Counted from the first letter of the stretch, positions 8,506 to 16,890 are shown. The stretch is DNA of 24,032 nucleotides from Clostridia bacterium (GCA_900769545.1 CAAGGZ010000089.1:1-24032); one strand, 5' to 3'. Translations and numbers: made by a program. Notes: a model not told the origin generated them from the sequence alone.

Positions 8506-9162
8506 ATGAAAAAATTACAAGAAAACAATGAAAAGGCGAGCATTTCCAAGGCAACGCTTGGCAGAATGCCGTTATATCTGCACTTTTTGCAGGAAGAAAA
8601 TTCCAAAGGCGCGCAATACATTTCTTCTACGGTAATTGCGCAAAATATTTCCGTATCGTCGGTGCTTGTAAGAAAAGACCTTGCGTTGGTTTCCTCGGAA
8701 CCGGGAAGACCTCGTTTGGGTTTTGCTATCAGCCGTCTGATCGTTGACATTGAAAAATTTTTGGGTTACGACAACCTCTCTGACGCAATTATTGTCGGGG
8801 CAGGGGGGCTCGGCAGAGCTTTTTTGGGCTACGAAGGCTTTAAAAACAACGGCTTGAACATCGTTGCGGCGTTTGATATTTCCAAGGAGCTCATCGGCAC
8901 GAACGTGCTCGGGAAGGAAATTTTACCTATCTCAAAATTGGGCGCGTTTGTGGAAGAGCATAAAATTCGCATCGGTATTATTACCGTGCCGAAGCATGCC
9001 GCGCAAGACGTATTGAACCGTATGATAGAGGCAGGGATTAAGGCGATTTGGAATTTTGCTCCCGCGCCCTTGCGCGTACCCAAAGGCATCGTGTTAAAGA
9101 CGGAGGATTTGGCGGCTTCGCTGGCAATGTTGGCAGGCAAGCTCTACAATATCGGCGAATAA
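8506..9162 (+). CDS. rex: Redox-sensing transcriptional repressor Rex
   Basis: Rex binds DNA when NAD+ is high and is released by NADH, and in Firmicutes it typically represses fermentation genes such as adhE. The 218-residue length is typical. The N-terminal winged-helix domain (about 1-80) contains the recognition-helix sequence SVSSVLVRKDLA, and the Rossmann domain starts with IIVGAGGLGRAFLGY (about 95-109). The C-terminal swapped-helix region ends at LAGKLYNIGE. Homologues usually carry a G-K-R-G-x-G-Y wing; here it reads EPGRPRLGF, a mild variant. ATG 8506 has AAGGAG 6 nt upstream. It lies 48 bp before adhE in the same direction, which fits an autoregulated redox operon; that Rex controls this adhE is inference from the family and the linkage. 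Confidence 0.94.
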   Translation: MKKLQENNEKASISKATLGRMPLYLHFLQEENSKGAQYISSTVIAQNISVSSVLVRKDLALVSSEPGRPRLGFAISRLIVDIEKFLGYDNLSDAIIVGAGGLGRAFLGYEGFKNNGLNIVAAFDISKELIGTNVLGKEILPISKLGAFVEEHKIRIGIITVPKHAAQDVLNRMIEAGIKAIWNFAPAPLRVPKGIVLKTEDLAASLAMLAGKLYNIGE

Positions 9163-9163
9163 C

Positions 9164-9198
9164 GCGCTGCTTCTTATCGCGTTGTAGATAGAAGCGCG
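9164..9198 (+). other. Imperfect stem-loop between rex and adhE
   Basis: CGCGC(TG)CTTCT(T)ATC can pair with GATAGAAGCGCG across a short CGCGTTGTA loop, with two small bulges. There is no U-tract, so it is not a terminator. It could be an mRNA processing or stability element setting the rex:adhE ratio. Confidence 0.4.
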
Positions 9199-9210
9199 GT
9201 AAGGAGGGTT

Positions 9211-11850
9211 ATGACGGAACGGAAAACAAAAACGGTGGCGGAACAAAACGCCACGGATTTAGAACGGGAGGAGCTCCGCTCGCTCATCAAAAGCGTGCGC
9301 GCCGCGCAGGAGCAGTTTGCTACGTACTCGCAGGAACAAGTGGACGCGATTTTTAAAGCGACGGCGCAGGCGGCGAACGCCGCGCGGTTGGATTTGGCGG
9401 CGTTGGCAGTTGAGGAGACGGGTATGGGGGTTTTTGAGGATAAAGTCCTTAAAAATCACTATGCGGCGGAATATATTTACAATCGATATAAGACAGAACA
9501 AATCTGCGGCGTAATAGAGCGCGACGAAGCGAACGGCTATATTCGTATAGCGGAGCCGATAGGGGTTGCGGCGGCGATTATTCCTACGACCAACCCCACG
9601 TCCACAACGATTTTTAAGGCGTTGATTTGCTTAAAAACAAGAAACGGTTTGGTGTTATCGCCCCATCCAAAAGCCAAAAAATGCACGATTGCGGCGGCAA
9701 AATGCGTGCTGGAAGCGGCGGAGAAGGCAGGCGCGCCCAAAGGGATTATCGGTTGGATTGAAACGCCTTCGGTAGAACGTTCCGCGCTATTGATGCAGGA
9801 AAGCGATTTGATTTTGGCGACGGGCGGTCCGCAAATGGTACGGGCGGCTTATTCTTCGGGAAAACCTGCAATCGGCGTAGGGGCAGGCAATACGCCTGCG
9901 GTTATTGACGCTTCGGCAAAGCTCCGTATGGCGGCGGCGTCCATTGTCCATTCTAAAACGTTTGATAACGGAATGATATGCGCGTCGGAACAATCGGTTA
10001 TTGTTGCAAAGGAAGTTTACGAGCCTTTCAAACAAGAATTAGAAGCGTTAGGTTGTACCTTTTTAAACGAGGACGACGCGCAAAAATTGCGTAAAATTAT
10101 GTTCGAAAACGGACGGCTTAATCCGTCGATTGTTGGGCAGACAGCAAAGCATATTTCAGAGATATGTGGTACCCATGTACGCGATGAAACGAAAATTTTG
10201 GTTGTGGAGCTCAGCTCCACGGGGGAAGAGGAACCGCTCGCGAAAGAAAAGCTTTCGCCTGTTTTGGCAATGTATAAAGCGGAGGATTTTCAAGACGCCT
10301 TGCAAAAGGCGGATGACTTGGTGCGTGGCGGTGGATTTGGGCATACGGCGGCGATTTATATAGACGAAAATGCCGCAAAAGAACGCTTTCAAGCATTTTG
10401 CGAGCGTATGAAAACTTGCCGAATTTTAATCAATACGCCTGCGGCTCAAGGCGGTATAGGCGATTTGTATAATTTCCGCTTAACGCCCTCGCTCACGCTT
10501 GGTTGTGGCTCTTGGGGCGGTAACAGCGTGTGTGAAAACGTAGGCATAAAGGAGCTTATCAATATCAAAACGGTGGCGCAAAGACGGGAAAATATGCTGT
10601 GGTTTCGATTGCCTGAAAAGGTGTATTTCAAGCGTGGCTGCCTAAAAACAGCGCTTCGGGAATTGGGCGGTCAGGAATATAACTGTAAACGGGCGTTTAT
10701 CGTTACGGATAAATTTTTATACGACAGCGGTATGATTCAAAACGTCCTTGACGAATTGGACGTTTTGGGGATTCAGCACACCGAATTTTTTGACGTCACG
10801 CCCGACCCGACGCTCGCTTGCGCGAAGATGGGCGCAGAGCGTATGCGCGCGTTTGCTCCCGACGTAATTTTGGCAATCGGCGGCGGCTCGCCAATGGATG
10901 CGGCGAAAGTAATGTGGGTTTTGTACGAACACCCCGAAGTCGATTTTTCCGACCTAGCTATGCGGTTTATGGACATTCGAAAGCGTATCTATACTTTCCC
11001 GAAAATGGGGAAAAAGGCTCGGTTTGTTGCGATTCCCACAACGGCAGGAACGGGGAGCGAAGTCACGCCCTTTGCGGTTATCACCGACGAAAAAACGAGC
11101 GAAAAATATCCGCTCGCCGATTATCAGTTAATGCCGAGTATGGCAATTTGCGACGTGGAATTGATGATGGATATTCCGCAAAAATTAACGGCGTATGCCG
11201 GCTTTGACGCGCTTTCACACGCGATAGAAGCGGTGGCTTCTTTACTTGCCAACGATTTTACGGACGGTTTGGCGTATGAAGCGATTGCGTTGCTTATGGA
11301 GTATCTGCCAAGAGCGTTCGAGCGCGGTCGCTCCGATATGCAAGCGAGAGAAAAAGTCGCCAACGCCGCAACGATGTCGGGTATGGCGTTTGCCAATGCA
11401 TTTTTGGGCGTTTGTCATTCTATGGCGCATAAGCTGGGCGCAAGGTGGCATTTGCCGCACGGTATGGCAAACTCGTTGCTTTTGGTGGAGGTTATGCGTT
11501 TCAACGCCTCGCCTTCACCTGAAAAAATGGGTACGTTTCCGCAGTACGAATATCCTGATTGCTTGACGAGGTATGCGAAAATTGCGAGAAGAATCGGTTG
11601 TGAAGGGAAGTCGGAAGATGCGCTTTTTGAAGCGTTGATTTTGAAGATTGAAACCCTTCAAAAAACGCTCCAAATTCCCCAAACGATTCGGGAGGCGCTT
11701 GACGACGACGTCAGTGAAAAAGAGTTTTTAGACAGTGTGGATAAAATGAGCCGTGACGCTTTTGACGACCAGTGCACAGGCGCGAATCCTCGGTATCCCT
11801 TGGTGGAAGAGATTAAGAAAATGTATTTAAAAGCATATTACGGAAGCTAA
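9211..11850 (+). CDS. adhE: Bifunctional acetaldehyde-CoA/alcohol dehydrogenase AdhE
   Basis: AdhE reduces acetyl-CoA to acetaldehyde and then to ethanol, regenerating 2 NAD+; in other bacteria it assembles into filaments (spirosomes). The 879-residue protein has an N-terminal CoA-acylating aldehyde dehydrogenase (about 1-440) with catalytic Cys257 in GMICASEQ, and a C-terminal iron-type alcohol dehydrogenase. The latter has the nucleotide-binding GGGSPMDAAK (about 557) and iron ligands Asp666 and His670 in FDALSHA, His736 in CHSMAH and His750 in LPHGMA. The ligand spacing (4, 66, 14) is the same as in E. coli AdhE. AAGGAGG is only 3 nt from the ATG, a tight but usable spacing, and no alternative start is near. 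It is the last gene of the rex operon and is followed by a strong terminator. With nifJ it outlines pyruvate-to-ethanol fermentation. Confidence 0.97.
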   Translation: MTERKTKTVAEQNATDLEREELRSLIKSVRAAQEQFATYSQEQVDAIFKATAQAANAARLDLAALAVEETGMGVFEDKVLKNHYAAEYIYNRYKTEQICGVIERDEANGYIRIAEPIGVAAAIIPTTNPTSTTIFKALICLKTRNGLVLSPHPKAKKCTIAAAKCVLEAAEKAGAPKGIIGWIETPSVERSALLMQESDLILATGGPQMVRAAYSSGKPAIGVGAGNTPAVIDASAKLRMAAASIVHSKTFDNGMICASEQSVIVAKEVYEPFKQELEALGCTFLNEDDAQKLRKIMFENGRLNPSIVGQTAKHISEICGTHVRDETKILVVELSSTGEEEPLAKEKLSPVLAMYKAEDFQDALQKADDLVRGGGFGHTAAIYIDENAAKERFQAFCERMKTCRILINTPAAQGGIGDLYNFRLTPSLTLGCGSWGGNSVCENVGIKELINIKTVAQRRENMLWFRLPEKVYFKRGCLKTALRELGGQEYNCKRAFIVTDKFLYDSGMIQNVLDELDVLGIQHTEFFDVTPDPTLACAKMGAERMRAFAPDVILAIGGGSPMDAAKVMWVLYEHPEVDFSDLAMRFMDIRKRIYTFPKMGKKARFVAIPTTAGTGSEVTPFAVITDEKTSEKYPLADYQLMPSMAICDVELMMDIPQKLTAYAGFDALSHAIEAVASLLANDFTDGLAYEAIALLMEYLPRAFERGRSDMQAREKVANAATMSGMAFANAFLGVCHSMAHKLGARWHLPHGMANSLLLVEVMRFNASPSPEKMGTFPQYEYPDCLTRYAKIARRIGCEGKSEDALFEALILKIETLQKTLQIPQTIREALDDDVSEKEFLDSVDKMSRDAFDDQCTGANPRYPLVEEIKKMYLKAYYGS

Positions 11851-11855
11851 GAAAG

Positions 11856-11886
11856 AAAGTTCCTCTTTAGAGGAACTTTTTCTTTT
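11856..11886 (+). terminator. Terminator of the rex-adhE operon
   Basis: AAAGTTCCTCT (11856-11866) pairs with AGAGGAACTTT (11869-11879), giving an A-rich-sided hairpin followed by TTCTTTT. It ends only about 9 bp before the -35 of the next promoter. Confidence 0.92.
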
Positions 11887-11894
11887 GGAAACTA

Positions 11895-11923
11895 TTGACA
11901 GAAATGCAAAGGAGTGTTATAAT
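11895..11923 (+). promoter_or_regulatory. Perfect-consensus sigma-A promoter of the ABC/glycosidase operon
   Basis: TTGACA (11895-11900), 17-bp spacer, TATAAT (11918-11923), with an upstream TGT (extended -10). Transcription should start near 11930, leaving a leader of about 54 nt. Confidence 0.9.
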
Positions 11924-11983
11924 AAACGGGATAGGATATATTCGATAAGGAGCAAGAAACAGCGTTTTTTGCGAGTAAAGGAC

Positions 11984-12865
11984 ATGATAGAGATAAAAAA
12001 CCTGCAAAAAGGTTACGAGGACAAAAGAGAAGTATTAAAAAATGTCAACCTCACAATTCAAGACGGAACAATATTCGGCTTGGTGGGGGCAAATGGCGTC
12101 GGAAAGAGTACTTTGCTTCGTTTGCTTTCGGGGATTTTGGAAGAAGATGGGGGGCATGTACGCGTTGACGGGGAAGAAGTCTATGAAAATGAAGAGGTGA
12201 AGAGCCGTATTTTCTTCCTTTCTGACGAGCCGTATCATATGGTGAATACAACAGCGAAAGATTTATCGACGTTTTATTCGGCTTTTTATGCTTTTGACGA
12301 AAGCATTTTTACAGACTACTTAAACAGGTTTGGAATTAACCCCAAAACGCCTATTCGCAATTTTTCAAAAGGCGTAAGACGACAAGTTTTTTTAGTTTTA
12401 GCGCTTGCGGTTGCACCCAAATATTTATTTCTCGACGAGGCGTTTGACGGATTGGATTCGCTCGCGCGGATGATTTTTAAGCAAGGTCTTAAAGAATTGG
12501 TGGAAAAGAAAAACAGTATTGTTGTAATTTCTTCACATTCTTTAAGGGAGTTGGAGGAAATGTGCGATTGTTATGGGATTTTGCAGGAAGGGGAGCTTAT
12601 TTGTTCAAGTGATTTAGAGGGGGATTTATATCAGCTTCATAAATTCCAAATGGCGTTTGATAGACAAGTTTTAGAAAGCGATTTTTCTTTTTCCTGTGTT
12701 TCCTTTGAACAGTCAGGGAAGGTTGTGCGCTTGATTGCCAAAGGCGACGCGCAGTTTTTACAAACGGAAATAGAGAAAACAAATCCGCTTTTTGTCGAAG
12801 AAATAACGGTAGACTTAGAGGAGTTGTTTATCGGTGAGGCTCGTTTTAGGGGGTATCTGAAATGA
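11984..12865 (+). CDS. ABC transporter ATP-binding protein (ABC-2 exporter type)
   Basis: A 293-residue cytoplasmic ATPase that would power the permease encoded next. Walker A is GANGVGKS (residues 35-42), the signature region reads NFSKGVRRQ (about 126) in place of LSGGQ, Walker B is YLFLDEAFDGLD (about 146-157), and the switch His is in ISSHS (about 184). The C-terminal 90 or so residues are a poorly conserved regulatory tail, as in YtrB/BcrA-like exporters. An in-frame extension upstream to 11885 crosses the promoter and is not coding. ATG 11984 has only a weak, very close AAAGGA; a better AAGGAG at 11947-11952 is too far away, so translation may be modest despite the strong promoter. No substrate-binding protein is nearby, so this is not a typical sugar importer. 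The substrate is unknown. Confidence 0.9.
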   Translation: MIEIKNLQKGYEDKREVLKNVNLTIQDGTIFGLVGANGVGKSTLLRLLSGILEEDGGHVRVDGEEVYENEEVKSRIFFLSDEPYHMVNTTAKDLSTFYSAFYAFDESIFTDYLNRFGINPKTPIRNFSKGVRRQVFLVLALAVAPKYLFLDEAFDGLDSLARMIFKQGLKELVEKKNSIVVISSHSLRELEEMCDCYGILQEGELICSSDLEGDLYQLHKFQMAFDRQVLESDFSFSCVSFEQSGKVVRLIAKGDAQFLQTEIEKTNPLFVEEITVDLEELFIGEARFRGYLK

Positions 12866-13887
12866 TAAAGTTTTTGAGATACGAACTAAAAAAGACCTTT
12901 CCCTACATTCTGTTGATGACCTCTTTTATAAGTATTGCTTATATGATTTTGTTGGCGACGATGAGGACGTCGTGGACGGTGGACGGAAAGATATTTATCG
13001 GAGATCCCCATTTTTGGACGTTACATATTGCCTTAATCGTTTTGTCGTTTATCAATCCGATTGTGGTCTACTCCTTTAAAATGACCAAACGGGGTGTGGA
13101 CGGATATTATGCGCTCCCCATAAAACGCCAAAAGTTGTTTTATGCGAAAACGCTCGTCGGGCTCTTTTTGACGCTGGTACCGTTTACTGTGGCATATTTC
13201 GGCGGCGTTATTGTATTGCTTTGTCGCGTGAGGAATCCCTATTATATGCAGTGGTATGCCGTTGGGTATCTCGGTTTTGTGTTGTTGGGGATATGTCTTT
13301 TCGGTGTGAATGCCTTTGCTTTTACAAGAGCCAACCGTATCGGAGACGGTATACTTCTGATGATTGCCTATGCGTTGATTGGCTCCTTAACGGTTGCCTA
13401 TATCGAACGCGCGGCGCATACGGTTGCTTATTGGTGGCTGGAGGAATGTTTCTCCGTTTGGGGAAGTATCGGCGCATACGGGCGGCTAATGGGTGATTTT
13501 ATTATGACAAATACCAGCCCGAATTGGACTTGGTGGATTTTTCTTTATCCTGCCGTTGTGGGGGCGATTTGTTATGTAGCAATGTTCCTTTTGTTGAGAA
13601 AGGAAAAGAGTGAATCGGCAGAACAAATTTCCGATGGTTGGTTGAGTTATAAACTCGCCATTCCCATATATACGGCGCTCGGAATCGGCGCTTTGCCGTT
13701 TAGTTGGTTGGGATTGGCGTTGATTACGCTTGCTGCGATTGCGGCGACTATGCTCTATCGCAGAAAATTACTGTTTTCTTGGAAATATTGGGTGATGATA
13801 GGGATTGGTGTTGTCATAGGGGTACTCTTGATGTTACTTGTAGGCATTTTAGAGCCTCCTCTTGTCAATCCACCCGACTTCGCTTAA
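12862..13887 (+). CDS. ABC-2 type membrane permease, substrate unknown
   Basis: A 341-residue integral membrane protein. It has about eight or nine hydrophobic helices, roughly at residues 11-31, 48-70, 95-118, 127-150, 157-178, 218-240, 255-300 (probably two) and 310-332, separated by short charged loops such as KMTKRG and RKEKSE. The start overlaps the ATPase stop as ATGA with a GGGGG-type ribosome binding site, which implies translational coupling and a working ATPase-permease pair. The layout (ATPase first, one permease with an even spread of helices, no binding protein) matches ABC-2 exporters of the YtrC/bacitracin-type class. I do not recognise a closer family. It is followed 36 bp later by a glycosidase with no promoter between them. 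Confidence 0.85.
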   Translation: MIKFLRYELKKTFPYILLMTSFISIAYMILLATMRTSWTVDGKIFIGDPHFWTLHIALIVLSFINPIVVYSFKMTKRGVDGYYALPIKRQKLFYAKTLVGLFLTLVPFTVAYFGGVIVLLCRVRNPYYMQWYAVGYLGFVLLGICLFGVNAFAFTRANRIGDGILLMIAYALIGSLTVAYIERAAHTVAYWWLEECFSVWGSIGAYGRLMGDFIMTNTSPNWTWWIFLYPAVVGAICYVAMFLLLRKEKSESAEQISDGWLSYKLAIPIYTALGIGALPFSWLGLALITLAAIAATMLYRRKLLFSWKYWVMIGIGVVIGVLLMLLVGILEPPLVNPPDFA

Positions 13888-13923
13888 TTAAAGCAAAAAT
13901 AAAAAAAATGAAAGGAGAATATT

Positions 13924-15540
13924 ATGAAATATAGCTATCCGGTAAGAATTGTAAACGTTGGCGGGACGGTAGAAAACGTTGAAGCATTGTTACAGGAAAA
14001 AACTTTGCAGATTGGTATTGACGAGTCTGTTTGGACGACTATGCGAGGGAAAGCGCATATTATCTTGGACTTTGGGAAAGAGCTTTCAGGCGGCGCAAGA
14101 ATCCTTGTTCGCTTTTCTCAGGGGAATAAAAAGGTGCATTTGCGCTTCGGGGAATCGGTGAGCGAAACCTGCGCTGAAATCGGTGAAAAGAATGCGACGA
14201 ACGACCATTCCAACCGTGATATGTTTGTGGATTTACCGCACTATTCGGATATGACGTTCGGGCAAACAGGCTTCCGTTTCCTGCGTATTGATACGCTTTC
14301 GGATGATGCGACGATTGAGATTAAATCAATCTTGGCGGCGGTGGATACCGATACGCGTGAAGCGCTCGGCTCTTTCGAATGCGACGATCCGCTTGTGAAC
14401 CAAATTTGGGATACGGCGGCGCATACCATTCGTCTCTGCTTGCAAAACGGCTATTTTTGGGACGGTATCAAGCGTGACCGCTTGGTTTGGATAGGGGACT
14501 TATACCCCGAAATGCGCGCGGCGCAGTGTCTTTTCGGTGATCTTCCCGAAACGGAAAACTCCTTGAGATTCGTACAGGAACAAACGCCGCTCCCCAAATG
14601 GATGAACCAAATCGAGACGTACTCGCTTTGGTGGCTCATCATTCTTGCGCATGAGTATAAAGTCAACGGCGAAAAAGAAAGATTTGCTTGTTTCCTGCCG
14701 TACGTGAAAGGTTTGATTGCGCAGATTTCCGATTACGTGAACGAGGACGGAACAACCAAATACCATTGGGATTTCATCGATTGGCCCTCTTGCTATACGG
14801 AAGGGCAGCCGATACAGAAATTGTATGACAGCGCGTGTGGCGCAGGGTACTTGACGACTATTGCTATTCGCGACATCAAAGAATTTTTGGCTGCGTACAA
14901 AGAAGATACCTCGCTCTGCGAGGACATTCTCTCTCGTTTGAGTAAGAAAGAAAGGCTTGTAGGGCAGTATAAGCAAATGGCAGGGCTCGGCGTTTGGGCA
15001 GGCGATTTGTCTGAAACCAATAAAGAAGTGTTGCTTCGTGGCGGCGCAAAAGGTATGTCTACCTTTATGTCATACCCGATTTTGAGCGGTATAGCCGCTT
15101 ACGGCGAGTATGAGTCTGCGCTTAACATAATGAAGGAATATTATGGCGGTATGCTTTCCGTTGGCGCGACGAGTTTTTGGGAGGATTTCGATTTGGCTTG
15201 GCTTGAAAATTGCGGTCGAATCGATGAAATGCCTGTCGAAGGCAAGGTGGATATTCACGGTGATTACGGCACGTATTGCTACGTTGGGTTTAGACATAGC
15301 TTCTGTCACGGCTGGTCGGCAGGTATTATCCCTTACCTTATTGAAACGGTTGCCGGCATCAAAATGGAGGGGGCAGGTATGCGACGAATCAAAATTCAGC
15401 CCCATCTGAGCGGTCTTAAACACGTCAAAGTAAACTTTCCCACGCCGTACGGCGTTATGACGGTGGAGCACACCTTGCAGAAAAACGGCGATGTAAAAAC
15501 GAACGTCTTTGTTCCCGATGGAATTGAGGTAATTTACTGA
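13924..15540 (+). CDS. GH78-like alpha-L-rhamnosidase, short cytoplasmic form
   Basis: Expected to hydrolyse terminal alpha-L-rhamnose from glycosides or oligosaccharides by inversion. It is 538 residues. The N-terminal third is a beta-sandwich (FGKELSGGARI, GFRFLRID) and the rest is the six-hairpin (alpha/alpha)6 barrel. Family motifs are FWDGIKRDRLVWIGDLYPE (about residues 175-194, the acidic site), SFWEDFD with the probable general base Glu (about 417), and HSFCHGWSAGIIPYL (about 457). It then has the usual closing beta domain (KIQPHLSGLKHVKVNFPTP). Most GH78 enzymes are 700-1000 residues with extra N-terminal modules that are absent here. There is no signal peptide. ATG 13924 follows AAAGGAG with 6 nt spacing. 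Together with the GH38 enzyme it suggests intracellular processing of plant or microbial glycans. Relatives act on other deoxy- or unsaturated sugars, so the exact substrate is open. Confidence 0.85.
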   Translation: MKYSYPVRIVNVGGTVENVEALLQEKTLQIGIDESVWTTMRGKAHIILDFGKELSGGARILVRFSQGNKKVHLRFGESVSETCAEIGEKNATNDHSNRDMFVDLPHYSDMTFGQTGFRFLRIDTLSDDATIEIKSILAAVDTDTREALGSFECDDPLVNQIWDTAAHTIRLCLQNGYFWDGIKRDRLVWIGDLYPEMRAAQCLFGDLPETENSLRFVQEQTPLPKWMNQIETYSLWWLIILAHEYKVNGEKERFACFLPYVKGLIAQISDYVNEDGTTKYHWDFIDWPSCYTEGQPIQKLYDSACGAGYLTTIAIRDIKEFLAAYKEDTSLCEDILSRLSKKERLVGQYKQMAGLGVWAGDLSETNKEVLLRGGAKGMSTFMSYPILSGIAAYGEYESALNIMKEYYGGMLSVGATSFWEDFDLAWLENCGRIDEMPVEGKVDIHGDYGTYCYVGFRHSFCHGWSAGIIPYLIETVAGIKMEGAGMRRIKIQPHLSGLKHVKVNFPTPYGVMTVEHTLQKNGDVKTNVFVPDGIEVIY

Positions 15541-15566
15541 TATTTTAGGCAAAAAGAGTAAAACGC

Positions 15567-15629
15567 AACCGACGGTTGACAAAATTCCAAGCGTATTTGG
15601 TGGCATTCTACCGTCGGTTTTCGTATAAT
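15567..15629 (+). promoter_or_regulatory. Promoter with two matching palindromic operators before the XRE gene
   Basis: Two palindromes, AACCGACGGTT (15567-15577) and TACCGTCGGTT (15609-15619, core ACCGTCGGT), have centres 42 bp apart, four helical turns. The second sits between a weak -35 (GTGGCA, 15600-15605) and TATAAT (15624-15629). The two arms also pair with each other as a 10-bp inverted repeat with a 33-nt loop and a TTTT tail, so a second reading is a terminator for the rhamnosidase gene. I favour paired operators for the XRE protein encoded 29 bp downstream. Confidence 0.65.
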
Positions 15630-15657
15630 AACCTCACAAACGTGTGGAGGTAATAAT

Positions 15658-16668
15658 ATGAAATTAGAAGAAAAAATTACATTGCTTAGAAAGCGCAACG
15701 GTTGGTCTCAAGAGGAGCTCGCTTTTCGCTTAGACGTATCCCGTCAGGCGGTGTCGAAATGGGAAATGGGCTCGTCTGTTCCCGATTTGGATAAAATCAT
15801 TAAAATGAGTGAATTATTCGGCGTGACGACAGACTATCTTTTAAAAGATGAGCTGGCGGAAAACGCTCCCGCAGCGCCCATAAAGGAAGAGATAGAAGAA
15901 CCTGCCGAGAAAACGAAACCGATAAGGGAAGTTTCCGACGCAGAGTGCCGCGGCTTTCTGTGCTTAACCAAGAAAAGCGCAAAACGTATCGCATTCGGCG
16001 TGCGGCTTTGTATTCTCTCGCCTATATTGTTGCTTGTGATGCACGGTATGTTTGCTCAAGGGATTCTAAAAACGGAAAGCGTAGCAAACGGCGTGGGGAT
16101 TGCGGCATTATTTTTAACTGTCGCTTGCGGCGTTTGGTTTATTATTCGCGGTGGAATGCTTTTATCGTCCTATTCTGATTTTTGGGAAAGCCGTTTGGTC
16201 TTTTCTCCGCAAATGGAGGAGCGTTTACACTCGGAATACGAAGCCGATAGCGCGCGATTTGGAAAGCGTATTGCTTGCGGTGTAGTGCTCTGTATTCTTT
16301 CGGTGCTGCCTGTGGTTGTGGCAGGCTGTTTTGACGCGCAAGATCATGTTATTATGTATTGCACAACGGCAATTTTCTTGTTTGCAGCAACAGGTGTATT
16401 TATATTTGTGCGTTACGGTATGGTACACGGCTTCTATGCCAAACTGTTGGAGACAGAAAACGAGGATGTTTATATAAAAAAAGAGGATTATGATTCCCCT
16501 TGGGAGAGCGCTTATTGGTGCTTTATCGTTGCGTTGTATTTAGGACTGAGTTTTTGGACAAAACGCTGGGATCGCACGTGGATTGTTTGGTTGGCGGCGG
16601 TTGCATTGTGGAGTTTAATCGAAGCAATCGTAAAAGCAATCAAAAAGAACAACAAAAAGGACGGTTGA
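15658..16668 (+). CDS. XRE-family regulator with six-helix membrane domain
   Basis: A 336-residue probable membrane-bound transcription regulator. Residues 4-62 are a Cro/C1-type helix-turn-helix (WSQEELAFRLDVSRQAVSKWEMGSSVPDLDKI, split here by its two DNA-contact helices), followed by a Pro/Glu-rich linker (about 67-90). Then come six hydrophobic helices in the second half. That part looks duplicated: KRIAFGVRLCILS and KRIACGVVLCILS both open a two-helix unit followed by RGGM/RYGM and a short soluble stretch. Such HTH-membrane fusions are common in Clostridia and are thought to sense membrane or small-molecule signals; none is proven for this one. ATG 15658 follows GGAGG by 7 nt. The gene is preceded by two palindromic operators, suggesting autoregulation, and its stop codon lies in the loop of its own terminator. 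Confidence 0.85.
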   Translation: MKLEEKITLLRKRNGWSQEELAFRLDVSRQAVSKWEMGSSVPDLDKIIKMSELFGVTTDYLLKDELAENAPAAPIKEEIEEPAEKTKPIREVSDAECRGFLCLTKKSAKRIAFGVRLCILSPILLLVMHGMFAQGILKTESVANGVGIAALFLTVACGVWFIIRGGMLLSSYSDFWESRLVFSPQMEERLHSEYEADSARFGKRIACGVVLCILSVLPVVVAGCFDAQDHVIMYCTTAIFLFAATGVFIFVRYGMVHGFYAKLLETENEDVYIKKEDYDSPWESAYWCFIVALYLGLSFWTKRWDRTWIVWLAAVALWSLIEAIVKAIKKNNKKDG

Positions 16669-16682
16669 TACCGTCCTTTTTT
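16655..16682 (+). terminator. Bidirectional terminator between the XRE gene and 6S RNA
   Basis: AAAAGGACGGT (16655-16665) pairs with ACCGTCCTTTT (16670-16680) around a TGAT loop, with a T6 tract on the plus strand. On the minus strand the same stem is followed by T5, so it can also stop the convergent 6S RNA transcript. The loop holds the TGA stop of the XRE gene. Confidence 0.88.
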
Positions 16683-16699
16683 CACCCCCCGAAGGGATA

Positions 16700-16885
16700 T
16701 ATTCAAAAATAATCCGCCTGTGCCGCACCCCGACGATGGGTGAACCCGCTTTCAGCAGGTGGGTGCCGCATCTTGACGCCTCGAACTTTCCGTAAAACAG
16801 ACCTTGTCTATCGCCACGAATAACCGCTCCCGAATTGATATTGTGGATTCCGCAAAAACGTCGAACTCCGAACACCGCAGATCAA
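16700..16885 (-). ncRNA. ssrS: 6S RNA
   Basis: The 220-bp gap has no plausible ORF but a perfect minus-strand promoter. The predicted RNA of about 185 nt closes on itself: AUCUGC and UGU near the 5' end (16882-16872) pair with ACA and GCGGAU near the 3' end (16712-16721). A 3' internal hairpin (CCUGCU-GAA-AGCGGG) lies in GGCACCCACC...GGGUUCACCC, which resembles the 3' half of known 6S RNAs. 6S RNA mimics an open promoter and sequesters the housekeeping RNA polymerase in stationary phase. The exact ends are estimated. The call rests on remembered 6S features and has not been scored against a covariance model. Confidence 0.78.
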
Positions 16886-16890
16886 TATCT

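Noticed and set aside
7428..8750. Long minus-strand open frame (440 codons) across the mannosidase end, terminator, rex promoter and start of rex
   Set aside because: It runs antisense through a terminator, a promoter and two certain genes, has a low-complexity His/Arg/Phe-rich composition, and shows no recognisable domain.
11885..11983. N-terminal extension of the ABC ATPase to 11885
   Set aside because: It includes the perfect promoter at 11895-11923 and would start before the transcription start site.
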